64,000 nucleotides of DNA, taken from contig JBKBLI010000006.1 of NCBI GenBank assembly GCA_046296435.1, positions 14,877 through 78,876 of the forward strand, read 5' to 3'. The notes beneath the pieces were generated by a model. That model made no database searches. It was not told where the DNA came from and saw only the letters and a program-made list of their open reading frames with translations. Numbering within the stretch: position 1 is the first letter of the stretch; each line of letters starts with the position of its first letter. This DNA comes from M3007 sp046296435 (GTDB lineage: Bacteria > Bacteroidota > Bacteroidia > Chitinophagales > Saprospiraceae). The translations under genes and the position numbers were made by a program. Shown here one piece after another: positions 39,538 through 47,390 of the stretch.

Positions 39538-41029
39538 GTGCGGATGCGGGATTGTGTGCAAAAGCGGGATCAAAATTTTTGAGGGCCACCAGGACCGCGA
39601 GAAAGATGTTGTAAATCATGTTCATGGGCTGCTGCAGGATAGCCTCCTGAGCGTAGCAGGCCACGGCTAACATAAGGCACCAGACGGTGATTCCGGCGTA
39701 CAGGCTTTTGATCAGCGGGTCGCGGCAGCGCATGAAGTAGTACAGCCCTGTGCGCAGCACGACATAGTGAAAAAGGGTGTAGAGAATCAGCCCGATCCAA
39801 CCCAGTTCGATGCCCATACGAACGAAACTGGAGTCGTGCGGAAAGTCCGATAGCCAGCTATCCGGGTTGAAGCGCTTGCCCCAGACGCCGCAACTTCCCA
39901 GACCTGCGCCAATCGGGTGCGATCGTATGAAGGGTTGTATTTTTTTCTGGTTGGCCAAACGTAGATTCATGGAGTCGTCTTGCTTGGGTCTGAAAGCCGA
40001 CTGAATACGATACACCACCCCGCTTGACGTGGACTTGAGCACAAACACGCCCCCCAGCAAGCCGATCAAGACGCCGGCTATCAGTACGCGTCGGTTGAGA
40101 ATGAGCCCCATATAGAAAAACAAACCTACCGGCACGAGCACAAACGCCGTACGCGTGCCGGTGTAGGCCATGGCCCATAGCGAGGTCAGTCCCATGAGGG
40201 CCAACGCCATTTTTTGCCACCTTTTTTGAACGCCAAAAAATAAGGCGCCGCAAAAAATCGCGAAACAAGCCATCAGAATGCCAAAGGTCGTCGGGTCGTA
40301 GCAATAAGAGGGAATACGCATCATGCCCCATTGGAAGTAGAGTTGATGCCGGAGAGGGTCGGCATAAATCCAGGCCAGTTCGGCGGCGCTAAATCCTACG
40401 AACTGCTGCTTCAGACCATAAATCGCCCCGATAAAACAGAGGGCGATAATCATCTTGATCAAGGCCATCATAGCGGGCCGGTTGCGCCAGAAGGCATAGA
40501 CGCCCACCACGTAGGCCAATTGGAGTATGGCCACCGTGCGCACCGTGTAAAGCCAGGCTTTTTGGGACTCGGCATAAGGGTTGAGCGCCTGCAGGAAATT
40601 ATAGAACAGCCAGGCGCCGATCATGTAGCTCATCGGGTGATTCAGGAACGCCCAGTCCCTCTCTTTGATCTGGCGAAGCACAATGCCGATCAGGCAGACC
40701 AGAATAAGCAGGTCGAGCAAAGTGCCGATGGGGGCGTTTGTGAACTTTGCGGCAAAGACCACCATACAAGCGGCGAACAAGATCATGCCCAGCCCAAAAG
40801 CCAGATTGAATACGCAAAAAGCCACCAGCGGCAGGCCAACCAGGACAAGAAGAACCAAAAAACCGAATTTGAGGTCAAGCGCGGCGGCCATCCAGGCCAC
40901 CGGAATCACGCTGACAAGCAGCAGCATGACGCTCAGGGTGCGATCTGCGACTTTCAGGTCTGCGAATCGCCTGACAATGCGCCCGAAAAGACCCTGTTCG
41001 TCGGATTCAAAAAGTTCTCCGTGCAACAT
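39524..41029 (-). CDS. O-antigen ligase/polymerase-like membrane protein
   Basis: A 501-residue inner-membrane protein with about 11-12 hydrophobic segments. A large periplasmic loop (~340-420) contains RLANQKKIQPFIRSHPIGAGLGSCG and FPHDSSFVRMGIELGWIGL, the Wzy_C (O-antigen ligase/polymerase) signature with its conserved arginine and histidine. Such enzymes polymerise or ligate lipid-linked oligosaccharides at the periplasmic face. It sits between a glycosyltransferase/micro-protein pair and a half-size TolC-like gene, with coupled starts. That organisation supports an exopolysaccharide or O-antigen role; the polymer is unknown. Confidence 0.85.
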   Translation of the reverse strand: MLHGELFESDEQGLFGRIVRRFADLKVADRTLSVMLLLVSVIPVAWMAAALDLKFGFLVLLVLVGLPLVAFCVFNLAFGLGMILFAACMVVFAAKFTNAPIGTLLDLLILVCLIGIVLRQIKERDWAFLNHPMSYMIGAWLFYNFLQALNPYAESQKAWLYTVRTVAILQLAYVVGVYAFWRNRPAMMALIKMIIALCFIGAIYGLKQQFVGFSAAELAWIYADPLRHQLYFQWGMMRIPSYCYDPTTFGILMACFAIFCGALFFGVQKRWQKMALALMGLTSLWAMAYTGTRTAFVLVPVGLFFYMGLILNRRVLIAGVLIGLLGGVFVLKSTSSGVVYRIQSAFRPKQDDSMNLRLANQKKIQPFIRSHPIGAGLGSCGVWGKRFNPDSWLSDFPHDSSFVRMGIELGWIGLILYTLFHYVVLRTGLYYFMRCRDPLIKSLYAGITVWCLMLAVACYAQEAILQQPMNMIYNIFLAVLVALKNFDPAFAHNPASAHETR

Positions 41030-41041
41030 CGCTCAGCGGTA

Positions 41042-41155
41042 TTAAAAAAACAATACTTTCAAAAAAATACCTAACAGTATCGCGATGATCAGCAGGTGCA
41101 TCAGCCCTTCGAGCAGGCGATGGTAAGGGCTGAGTTCTTCTTTATACTTGTTCAT
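41042..41155 (-). CDS. 37-residue single-span membrane protein in the polysaccharide operon
   Basis: Reading the minus strand from ATG at 41155 to TAA at 41042 gives 37 residues. A polar, charged N-terminus (MNKYKEELSPYHRLLEG) leads into one strongly hydrophobic helix (LMHLLIIAILLGIFLK) and a phenylalanine end. The start overlaps the 3' end of the glycosyltransferase by 14 bases, and the stop lies 12 bases before the polymerase start. This is the same 14-base overlap as between the polymerase and the TolC-like gene. The placement and hydrophobicity argue for a real small membrane subunit, but no family is recognised. Confidence 0.6.
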   Translation of the reverse strand: MNKYKEELSPYHRLLEGLMHLLIIAILLGIFLKVLFF

Positions 41156-42359
41156 CGTGTTGCGCGATAATGTGTTCGAGTTGCGCGATGCGGTCCGCCC
41201 AGGAGTTGCCTTGAGCCGCCTGCGCGCGCCGGCGTTTGGCCTTGTCTGTTTGATCGACTATGGCGGCATCAATGAGACGCACAAATTCGTCGGAGGTTTC
41301 AGCCAAATAGATGTACTGTGCAAAAGTACGAATATCTTCTGAAAAAGCGGTCGAAATCACACTTTTGCCGGCGGCCAGGTACTCGTTGATTTTCAGCGGA
41401 TAGATGCAAGCCGTCAGCGGGTTGCACAAAAACGGAAGCAATACGCAGTCCATGTGTTGCAGTAAAGCGGGCAACTGCGCGATGGGTCTGGCGCCCGTGA
41501 GTACAACGTTGGGCAAGGCCTGCAATCCGGATTCGGCTACCTGCGGACTATTGATTGGCCCTACGATGAGAAATATCTTGTCCGGATGCGCCCGGGCGGC
41601 TTGGGTCAGCAATCCGTAGTCGATACGCAAGGGGTCGAGGTTGCCCGTAAACCCGACCACGGGACCGCTTCGGTCGGCCAGTTCCGCGGGCCGCTCGAAG
41701 CGCTCGGTCAGCGCGCGTCCGAATAGGCGGGTATCAGCCGCGTTGTGAAACAGGCTCAGGCGCCTTGCGTAGGGTTGGCACAAGGCGTACAGCCCGCGCG
41801 AAGTGCACAGCGTATGGTCCGCGTTGCGCATGGCTTCGCGTTCCAGGGCTACGCCATGGCGGCGGGTGTAGGGGTCTTGGCTGATCTCGTCGATGCAGTG
41901 GTAGATCCGAATGCGGGCGCCCAGGCGGTCTGGGATGCTGCCCAGGAAGAAGGGGTTGTAGCAGTTGATATATACGAAGCCCGACCCAATGCCGTATTTT
42001 CGGAGGGCTTTGTGCAGCGCGCGCAACACGATGGCCTGATTGACGCGGTGCAAAAGCCGATGCACCGGCCCAGGGGGCAGCCAGTTGATGGGCAGGACGG
42101 CGGGCGGCGTCGCCACCCAGATCTCTTTGCCCTGCTCCCGCAGCGTCTCGTAGGCGTTTCTGCCGCTCAGGATACGGGTCAGGCGCCTGCGCAGCGCTGG
42201 GTCGCGCCGCCAGCCAAGCGCGATATCCTTCAAAGTGTAGGGATGATTGATGTATAAAATACGGCAGCGTCCCGCCAGTTCGCGGGCCATGCTCAGCGAC
42301 ACCGACGAGTAAGGGTTGTCGCTGCGGAACAGGGTCATGAATACGTAATCTGCGGCCAT
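41142..42359 (-). CDS. Glycosyltransferase, GT4-like
   Basis: A 405-residue glycosyltransferase with two Rossmann-like halves. The C-terminal donor-binding half shows SGPVVGFTGNLDPLRIDYGLL, FLIVGPINSP, PNVVLTGARPIAQLPALLQHMDCVLLPF and YPLKINEYLAAGKSVIST. The last has the spaced glutamate and proline of retaining GT4 enzymes. The N-terminus (MAADYVFMTLFRSDNPYSSVSLSMARELA) is the acceptor side. The sugar cannot be inferred. It lies 77 bases after the beta-barrel gene and overlaps the 37-residue membrane protein, so it belongs to the 45.0-38.8 kb minus-strand string. Confidence 0.85.
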   Translation of the reverse strand: MAADYVFMTLFRSDNPYSSVSLSMARELAGRCRILYINHPYTLKDIALGWRRDPALRRRLTRILSGRNAYETLREQGKEIWVATPPAVLPINWLPPGPVHRLLHRVNQAIVLRALHKALRKYGIGSGFVYINCYNPFFLGSIPDRLGARIRIYHCIDEISQDPYTRRHGVALEREAMRNADHTLCTSRGLYALCQPYARRLSLFHNAADTRLFGRALTERFERPAELADRSGPVVGFTGNLDPLRIDYGLLTQAARAHPDKIFLIVGPINSPQVAESGLQALPNVVLTGARPIAQLPALLQHMDCVLLPFLCNPLTACIYPLKINEYLAAGKSVISTAFSEDIRTFAQYIYLAETSDEFVRLIDAAIVDQTDKAKRRRAQAAQGNSWADRIAQLEHIIAQHDEQV

Positions 42360-42436
42360 GCTGTTTTTTGTCGGTGAGCGCTTCGGCGCCGTGGACGGGT
42401 TGACAAGGTGCTGCGCTTATTCGCTTGTTGGCGCGT

Positions 42437-43099
42437 TTACAGGCGCAGTCCGAGCGTAAAATACAGCGAATGCGCCTGCCAACCGTTAGGAAGCGGCGGA
42501 TTGGGCCAGCGGCGCGGGTTGTACATGAACAATACCGAATGCACCCAGCGGGCCTGTATGCTCAAATAGGGGTGGGGTTGCAGGCTGAGTCCAAGTATGA
42601 CGCTGAGGTCGTCTTTTTTCAAAAAATCGGGCGCCACAAGCGACAGGCTGCTCAACGGATCCACCTTGGAGCCGATGAAACGGGCATACGAGGCGCCGGC
42701 CATCAGGCGCCAGCGGCGGTATTCGGGGGCGTCGTCGTCGCCGGCAATGAGGGCGCTCAAGCCGTAGTTCCAGAGCACAGGGACCTCGATGTAATCGGTG
42801 CGCAGGCTGAAATCGAACGACAGATCGTCGGCGTCGCGCCGGATGAACTGGCTTTGTGAGCCGCGTTGGGCGTAGAGCAGTTCGAGGCTGAGTGCGTTGC
42901 GTTCGTCAAGGCGCGCCTCTGCGCGCACCCCGGCCGTCAGACCCAGCTTGTTGTAGCCGTCCGAATCGTCGCCGTTGATTTGCGAAGCCGTGATACCGGC
43001 CACGAGGCCGCCGCTGAAGCGCGACGCCCCTTGGGCCGAAGCTGTAGCGGCGGCGGCACATACGGCGATCCAAAGAAGAAATAGTTTTTGCTGAATCAT
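42437..43099 (-). CDS. PorT-like outer-membrane beta-barrel protein
   Basis: A 220-residue protein with a signal peptide (~1-23, ending A-S-A-Q) and about eight predicted beta-strands. It contains the pattern typical of the PorT/outer-membrane beta-barrel family: GGLVAGITASQI at the start, YIEVPVLWNYG in the middle and a final strand ending LYFTLGLRL. The ATG (43099) overlaps the stop of the DUF4153 gene by four bases (ATGA), so the two are co-translated. The frame open to 43345 lies inside DUF4153 and is spurious. Confidence 0.78.
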   Translation of the reverse strand: MIQQKLFLLWIAVCAAAATASAQGASRFSGGLVAGITASQINGDDSDGYNKLGLTAGVRAEARLDERNALSLELLYAQRGSQSQFIRRDADDLSFDFSLRTDYIEVPVLWNYGLSALIAGDDDAPEYRRWRLMAGASYARFIGSKVDPLSSLSLVAPDFLKKDDLSVILGLSLQPHPYLSIQARWVHSVLFMYNPRRWPNPPLPNGWQAHSLYFTLGLRL

Positions 43100-44991
43100 C
43101 TTTTTTTCAAAAAACACACGCCTTGAAGCGAATTTGCATAGAAAACAGAATCTCGTTGTCGCAGGTCGGCGATCTCTACTATCAGCAGCATATCGTGGCT
43201 TTGGCCGCGCAGTTTGACCTGTTGGTCTTTGCCGCGCAGGTACCTGGTGTTGTATTCGGCCGGCAAATCTCGCCAGTAGCGCAGCGCACTTTGGAGCGGG
43301 AAGCGGTCGATGACCTTCGAGGCGCCATTGCCGCTTTGCCAACACTCAAGCATATTGCCATCTTTCGAAAGCTGAACAAACATACCCTCGTTGATTGGCG
43401 TCTGAATCCCGATCTTGAGGAACCAGTCGTATCTTTCGTCGATCGGTATCGCGGTCCACATATCCTCATGGTGCGCCATGACATTGACGAAACCCGCTCC
43501 TTCAGCACCCGATAAATACGAGCTAATGTTGAGCCATTGGGCGAGCGCGCCGGCGTTGTCGTACTTCTTGCGCTCCTCCGTCGTGAAGGGGAACAAGTGC
43601 AGTATGCGATGGATCTCCTTTTTTTTGTCAAAGTACGCCAATCTCGAATTCAGATCGTTCGCAGCTTCAAAATCCAACAGGTCTTTGCCGCGTTTGGCAA
43701 AACCATTTTCGAAGCGGTCTTTCAAGATAAGCTCGCGCTTCAGACGCGCCAACTGGCTGCGGTTAGATACCTCAAAGGCGTTGAACGGCCCGAACGAAAA
43801 CGCCAGCGCAAAAACGATCAGCGAGATCGGTATGAAACGAATGTCGTCTTTTTTGGAAAAGAAAAAATACAGACAACTGAGCGCCAGCCATACGCCTGTG
43901 TGCGCCGTCAGGAAGCGCGCTTCCGTCACGCCATAGTCGTTGATACGCCGCCCGATAGCCACAAAAAGCAGTGCAATCACCGGAGCGGCAGCCACCCAAA
44001 ACCAACGCCCATAGATCCGCACAATCGGGCTGTCATCCTGCCGGGGATTCTGGTAATTGAGCAGCCACGTAAAAATACCAGCCACGGAGAATCCCAGCGC
44101 GAGGCTTCCCACCCAGCCGCGCGGCAATTCCCACTTGAGCAAGATCTGGCCTGCATAGGCATACAAAATCAGAAAATATATCGCCACAATCGGGATCAGA
44201 ATGTATTTGCACAGGTTGCGCAATACGACATCCAATTGGGCGTCGTCTTCATCAAAAGTAAATTTGCGCGGCGCGTGCCAGAGGAAATACACCGTCAGAA
44301 AACCGCCAAACACCAAGGCTNNNNNNNNNNNNNNNNNNNNNNNNNNNNNNNNNNNNNNNNNNNNNNNNNNNNNNNNNNNNNNNNNNNNNNNNNNNNNNNN
44401 NNNNNNNNNNNNNNNNNNNGCCAATCGCAGATACACACGCGAGTAAAAATTGATGTCAAACAAGCGATCTACAGCCACAATCGCAAACGTCAAGCCCAAG
44501 AAAATGACCAACGCATATAAGCCGCCCACCACAAAATGCGCAAACAAATGCCGGTTGTACTCCCAAAAATCTGCAACCGAGGCCCGACGCAGGTACGGCG
44601 CCACAGCCGCAAACAAGTGCGCCGAAAACAACAGGGAGAAATAACGCGGCAGTTCCACATTATAGAAATGCCCTCCCTCCGTTTCGCCGATGAAAAAGTA
44701 ATAGCCTGCCAAAGCGGCGACCCCCAACCCCTGCGCCAACCACAAACGGCCCACAGCCCACTCCCTGCTCTCGCCCAACACCTTCAGCGCAAACAACCAC
44801 GGCATGCCCAACTGACCCAACATCCAGAGCTTGTACCATACCTGAGACGCGCTTTTGGGCCATACGGCATAATCCGCCAATACCCACACCGCCGCTACGC
44901 CGACAGCCGCTGCAAGGCATACCCCCGGGAAACGACGCAGCACAGACTCTAAGGACTCCGCAATCAGACCCAGTGATGGAAATTTGAACAT
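43096..44991 (-). CDS. DUF4153-family polytopic membrane protein (interrupted by assembly gap)
   Basis: This gene encodes about 631 residues including 33 unknown ones. The N-terminal half has many hydrophobic helices (AVGVAAVWVLADYAVWP, YALVIFLGLTFAIVAVDRLF, YILIPIVAIYFLILYAYAGQ) and a soluble C-terminal part of ~200 residues follows. Segment order and the VDRLFDINFYSRVYLRL region fit DUF4153. The 99-base N run keeps the frame, so the gap estimate is consistent with an intact gene. The function is unknown. It heads the string that continues with the beta-barrel, glycosyltransferase and polymerase. Its promoter TACATTTG (45011) is divergent from the next gene's. Confidence 0.75.
   Translation of the reverse strand: MFKFPSLGLIAESLESVLRRFPGVCLAAAVGVAAVWVLADYAVWPKSASQVWYKLWMLGQLGMPWLFALKVLGESREWAVGRLWLAQGLGVAALAGYYFFIGETEGGHFYNVELPRYFSLLFSAHLFAAVAPYLRRASVADFWEYNRHLFAHFVVGGLYALVIFLGLTFAIVAVDRLFDINFYSRVYLRLXXXXXXXXXXXXXXXXXXXXXXXXXXXXXXXXXXALVFGGFLTVYFLWHAPRKFTFDEDDAQLDVVLRNLCKYILIPIVAIYFLILYAYAGQILLKWELPRGWVGSLALGFSVAGIFTWLLNYQNPRQDDSPIVRIYGRWFWVAAAPVIALLFVAIGRRINDYGVTEARFLTAHTGVWLALSCLYFFFSKKDDIRFIPISLIVFALAFSFGPFNAFEVSNRSQLARLKRELILKDRFENGFAKRGKDLLDFEAANDLNSRLAYFDKKKEIHRILHLFPFTTEERKKYDNAGALAQWLNISSYLSGAEGAGFVNVMAHHEDMWTAIPIDERYDWFLKIGIQTPINEGMFVQLSKDGNMLECWQSGNGASKVIDRFPLQSALRYWRDLPAEYNTRYLRGKDQQVKLRGQSHDMLLIVEIADLRQRDSVFYANSLQGVCFLKKR
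43100..43122 (+). repeat. T-tract/A-tract dyad, copy 6
   Basis: C, T7, C, A6, CACACGCC on the plus strand. Read on the minus strand it encodes the last residues (CFLKKR) of the DUF4153 protein, so this copy lies within a coding end. Confidence 0.55.
44321..44419. other. Assembly gap of 99 N inside DUF4153
   Basis: The run replaces 33 codons of the DUF4153 gene. Both flanks read in the same frame. Confidence 0.99.
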
Positions 44992-45010
44992 ATAGTCGCC
45001 ATTTTGCTGT

Positions 45011-45018
45011 CAAATGTA
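45011..45018 (-). promoter_or_regulatory. -7 promoter element of the DUF4153 gene string
   Basis: Minus strand TACATTTG, full match to TAnnTTTG, 19 bases upstream of the ATG at 44991. Confidence 0.6.
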
Positions 45019-45050
45019 CGCCTCTTGGTTCTTAATTGGCCTCAAAAACG

Positions 45051-45058
45051 TATCTTTG
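45051..45058 (+). promoter_or_regulatory. -7 promoter element of the small exported protein gene
   Basis: TATCTTTG followed by CG, full match, 18 bases upstream of the ATG at 45077. It forms a compact divergent pair with the element at 45011. Confidence 0.65.
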
Positions 45059-45076
45059 CGTAAATTTTGGAATGCT

Positions 45077-45643
45077 ATGCGCTTTTTTTTTGAAAAAAAG
45101 TTTGTTTTGTTTGCGCTGACAATCCTCGTCCGGGTCTTCCAGCCAACACTTCTGGACGCTCAGGGATCCTTCCCCAAAGACTGGGAAGGCATCTGGAGCG
45201 GCGAACTGCAGATCTACAACGCCAAAGGCAAAGCGCAAGGCGTAACCATGACGCTCGAAATCCTGCCCATCCCCGGTCATCCGGAAGGCCGCTACACCTT
45301 TGGATTGGTCTATGGCGACAAATCCCAGGATTGGCGCCCCTACGAACTCGTCCCGGTCGCGCCCGAGCGCGGCCTGTGGAAAGTCGACGAAAAAAACAGC
45401 ATCGAACTGGAAAGCTACCTGATCGGCCCCAAACTGCTCTGCTGGTTCACCGTACAGGATGTTCGGACCCTGTGCGCTTACGAAAAAATATCCCCCGACG
45501 AATTGACTTTTGAAGTCGTCAGCGGCATGGAAAAGCCCGTCAGCCAGACCGGGGGCGTCCAACATGAAGACCAAGAAATACCCCAGGTGAACGCTTTCCC
45601 GTTCAGCGTGTTTCAACGCGCTGTACTCAAACGACAAAACTGA
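45077..45643 (+). CDS. Exported protein of unknown function, lipocalin-like beta pattern
   Basis: A 188-residue protein with a signal peptide (~1-29) whose first codons (MRFFFEKKFVLF) are encoded by a T9/A7 tract. The mature part begins FPKDWEGIWSGELQIYN and continues with alternating beta-strands (VTMTLEILPIPGHPEGRYTF, SIELESYLIGPKLLCWF), resembling the G-x-W start and antiparallel barrel of lipocalin-like domains. No catalytic motif is seen. The ATG at 45077 is set by the promoter at 45051; the frame start at 45014 is upstream of transcription. A hairpin terminator follows. Confidence 0.65.
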   Translation: MRFFFEKKFVLFALTILVRVFQPTLLDAQGSFPKDWEGIWSGELQIYNAKGKAQGVTMTLEILPIPGHPEGRYTFGLVYGDKSQDWRPYELVPVAPERGLWKVDEKNSIELESYLIGPKLLCWFTVQDVRTLCAYEKISPDELTFEVVSGMEKPVSQTGGVQHEDQEIPQVNAFPFSVFQRAVLKRQN

Positions 45644-45667
45644 AAAGACCACTTGCCCCCTCGCAAG

Positions 45668-45705
45668 GATCTCGGCGCGCCAGCGCGCCAGATCTGAAGT
45701 TTTTT
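45668..45705 (+). terminator. Intrinsic terminator after the 45077 gene
   Basis: GC-rich inverted repeat: GATCT plus GGCGCGC pairs with GCGCGCC plus AGATC, with one bulged C and a two-base loop (45668-45694). T6 follows at 45700-45705, which belongs to a T6/A7 dyad. Confidence 0.6.
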
Positions 45706-45960
45706 AGAAAAAAAGAAGGGGTGCGGACAGCGCGCGCGGGCATGTCCGCCACCCGTCCGCCACCCGCTCTCTACGCCCACACCCACACCCTGCCGCCCGT
45801 ATCGCTTTTTCGAAAAAAGGCAATCGCTTGGGCGCAGGCGCGAAATACAGATTTTTTCATCCCCCAAAAAGAAACCGAGCCTGCCCGCAAAATCAGAACG
45901 CCCCGCTGCCGGCTCGAGACAACAAGGCAAGGTTTTGCAAAAAGATAACGGTTCATCAAC
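45706..45960. other. Spacer upstream of hflX
   Basis: No gene is seen. It contains a perfect 11-base tandem duplication (GTCCGCCACCC at 45744-45754 and 45755-45765), an overlapping seven-base inverted repeat (GCGGACA/TGTCCGC) and a T5/A6 dyad at 45806-45818. No full TAnnTTTG match was found for hflX. Confidence 0.45.
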
Positions 45961-47205
45961 ATGTCAAAAAACTGGACGCTCGGCGAAAAAGGACCCGAAC
46001 TCAGAGCGGAAAAAGAATACGCCGTGCTCGTGGGTATCATCTATCCCGACTTGGGCGAGGCCATCGCTCAGGAGCACCTCGACGAGTTGGAATTTCTGGC
46101 CTATACCGCCGGCGCCGAACCCATCAAGCGCTTCACCCAACGCCTGCAACACCCCGACTCCCGCACCTTCGTCGGCAAGGGTAAGGTAGAGGAGATCCGG
46201 GCCTATCTCGAACGCCACGAAGAGGTCAACATGGTCATCTTCGACGATGACCTCAGCGGTAAGCAAACCAACATGCTCGAAGAAGCCCTCAAAGTCAAGA
46301 TTGTCGATCGCTCCACGCTCATACTCGATATCTTCGCCCGCCGCGCCCAGACCGCCCAAGCCAAAACGCAGGTCGAACTCGCCCAGATGAAGTATCTGCT
46401 GCCCCGACTGCGCGGCCTGTGGACCCACCTTGAGCGGCAACGAGGAGGCATCGGAATGCGGGGTCCGGGCGAGACGCAGATCGAAACCGACCGCCGCATC
46501 GTACAGCAGCGCATCAAAAATCTCGAGTCGCGCCTGCATGAAATAGACCGCCAGGCGCAAACCCAGCGTAAAACCCGCGGCGAACTGGTGCGCGTCGCCC
46601 TCGTAGGCTACACCAACGTGGGCAAAAGTACGTTGATGAACCTCCTGAGTAAATCCGAGGTGTTGGCCGAAAACAAACTTTTCGCCACTCTGGACACCAC
46701 AGTGCGCAAGGTGGTTTTCAACTACATTCCCTTTCTGCTTTCGGATACGGTGGGCTTCATCCGCAAGTTGCCGCACCATCTGATCGAGAGTTTCAAAAGC
46801 ACCCTCGACGAGGTGCGCGAGTCCGACATCCTCCTGCATGTGGTCGATATCTCCCATCCGCAGTACGAAGATCACGTCAAGACCGTGCGCGCCACGCTCG
46901 AAGAGCTCGGCGCGGCAGAAAAGCCCGCTATCATGGTGTTCAACAAAATCGATCTGTTCCGCGAACGCTACTTCGATCAACTGCTCCAGCCCGCCGAGCG
47001 CGAGGAGATCGAACGCGAATTGCACGAAAAACTGGCCCGCCTCTACGGCGAAAACGTATTGATCTCGGCCCATAGCAAAGAGGGGATGATCGGGTTTCGC
47101 GACCGACTGATCCGGCTCGTCAAAGAAGAATATGTGGTGCGCTATCCGCACCAGGTGAAGAAGCTGGGTTTTTACAGCGAATATGTCGAAACGGACGAAG
47201 AGTAA
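45961..47205 (+). CDS. hflX: GTPase HflX
   Basis: A 414-residue ribosome-associated GTPase that splits stalled or heat-damaged 70S particles. The N-terminal HflX domain includes DLGEAIAQEHLDELEFLAYT, GKGKVEEI, VIFDDDLSGKQTNMLEE and the RGGIGMRGPGETQIETDRR signature. The GTPase motifs are G1 GYTNVGKST (~219), G3 DTVGFIRKLP and G4 NKID. A short basic C-terminal region ends the protein. The ATG at 45961 fits the family start. It is alone on its strand, with tryptophan dioxygenase starting 185 bases later. Confidence 0.96.
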   Translation: MSKNWTLGEKGPELRAEKEYAVLVGIIYPDLGEAIAQEHLDELEFLAYTAGAEPIKRFTQRLQHPDSRTFVGKGKVEEIRAYLERHEEVNMVIFDDDLSGKQTNMLEEALKVKIVDRSTLILDIFARRAQTAQAKTQVELAQMKYLLPRLRGLWTHLERQRGGIGMRGPGETQIETDRRIVQQRIKNLESRLHEIDRQAQTQRKTRGELVRVALVGYTNVGKSTLMNLLSKSEVLAENKLFATLDTTVRKVVFNYIPFLLSDTVGFIRKLPHHLIESFKSTLDEVRESDILLHVVDISHPQYEDHVKTVRATLEELGAAEKPAIMVFNKIDLFRERYFDQLLQPAEREEIERELHEKLARLYGENVLISAHSKEGMIGFRDRLIRLVKEEYVVRYPHQVKKLGFYSEYVETDEE

Positions 47206-47390
47206 GCGCCACCGTATTATTTTTCCGCCTCAGCGCACAAAAAAAACTTGACAAAAATTGAGCGAAAAACGACCCAATATTCACTTCGTGACAGCGGCGC
47301 ATGCGGCGCTACCGGTTTCAAAAATCGCTCAACGACAAGCATACATACAAAATCGTCGATCCGCCCCCATCGGCACAAACGACCGCAGCC

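Noticed and set aside
44321..44419. N run considered as evidence for a broken DUF4153 gene
   Set aside because: The gap length is a multiple of three and both flanks are in frame; it is an assembly gap, not a mutation.
45744..45765. 11-base tandem duplication considered as the start of a repeat or CRISPR array
   Set aside because: Only two units with no spacer between them; simple slippage explains it.
45964..47151. 395-codon frame antisense to hflX
   Set aside because: Exact shadow of a well-supported GTPase gene.
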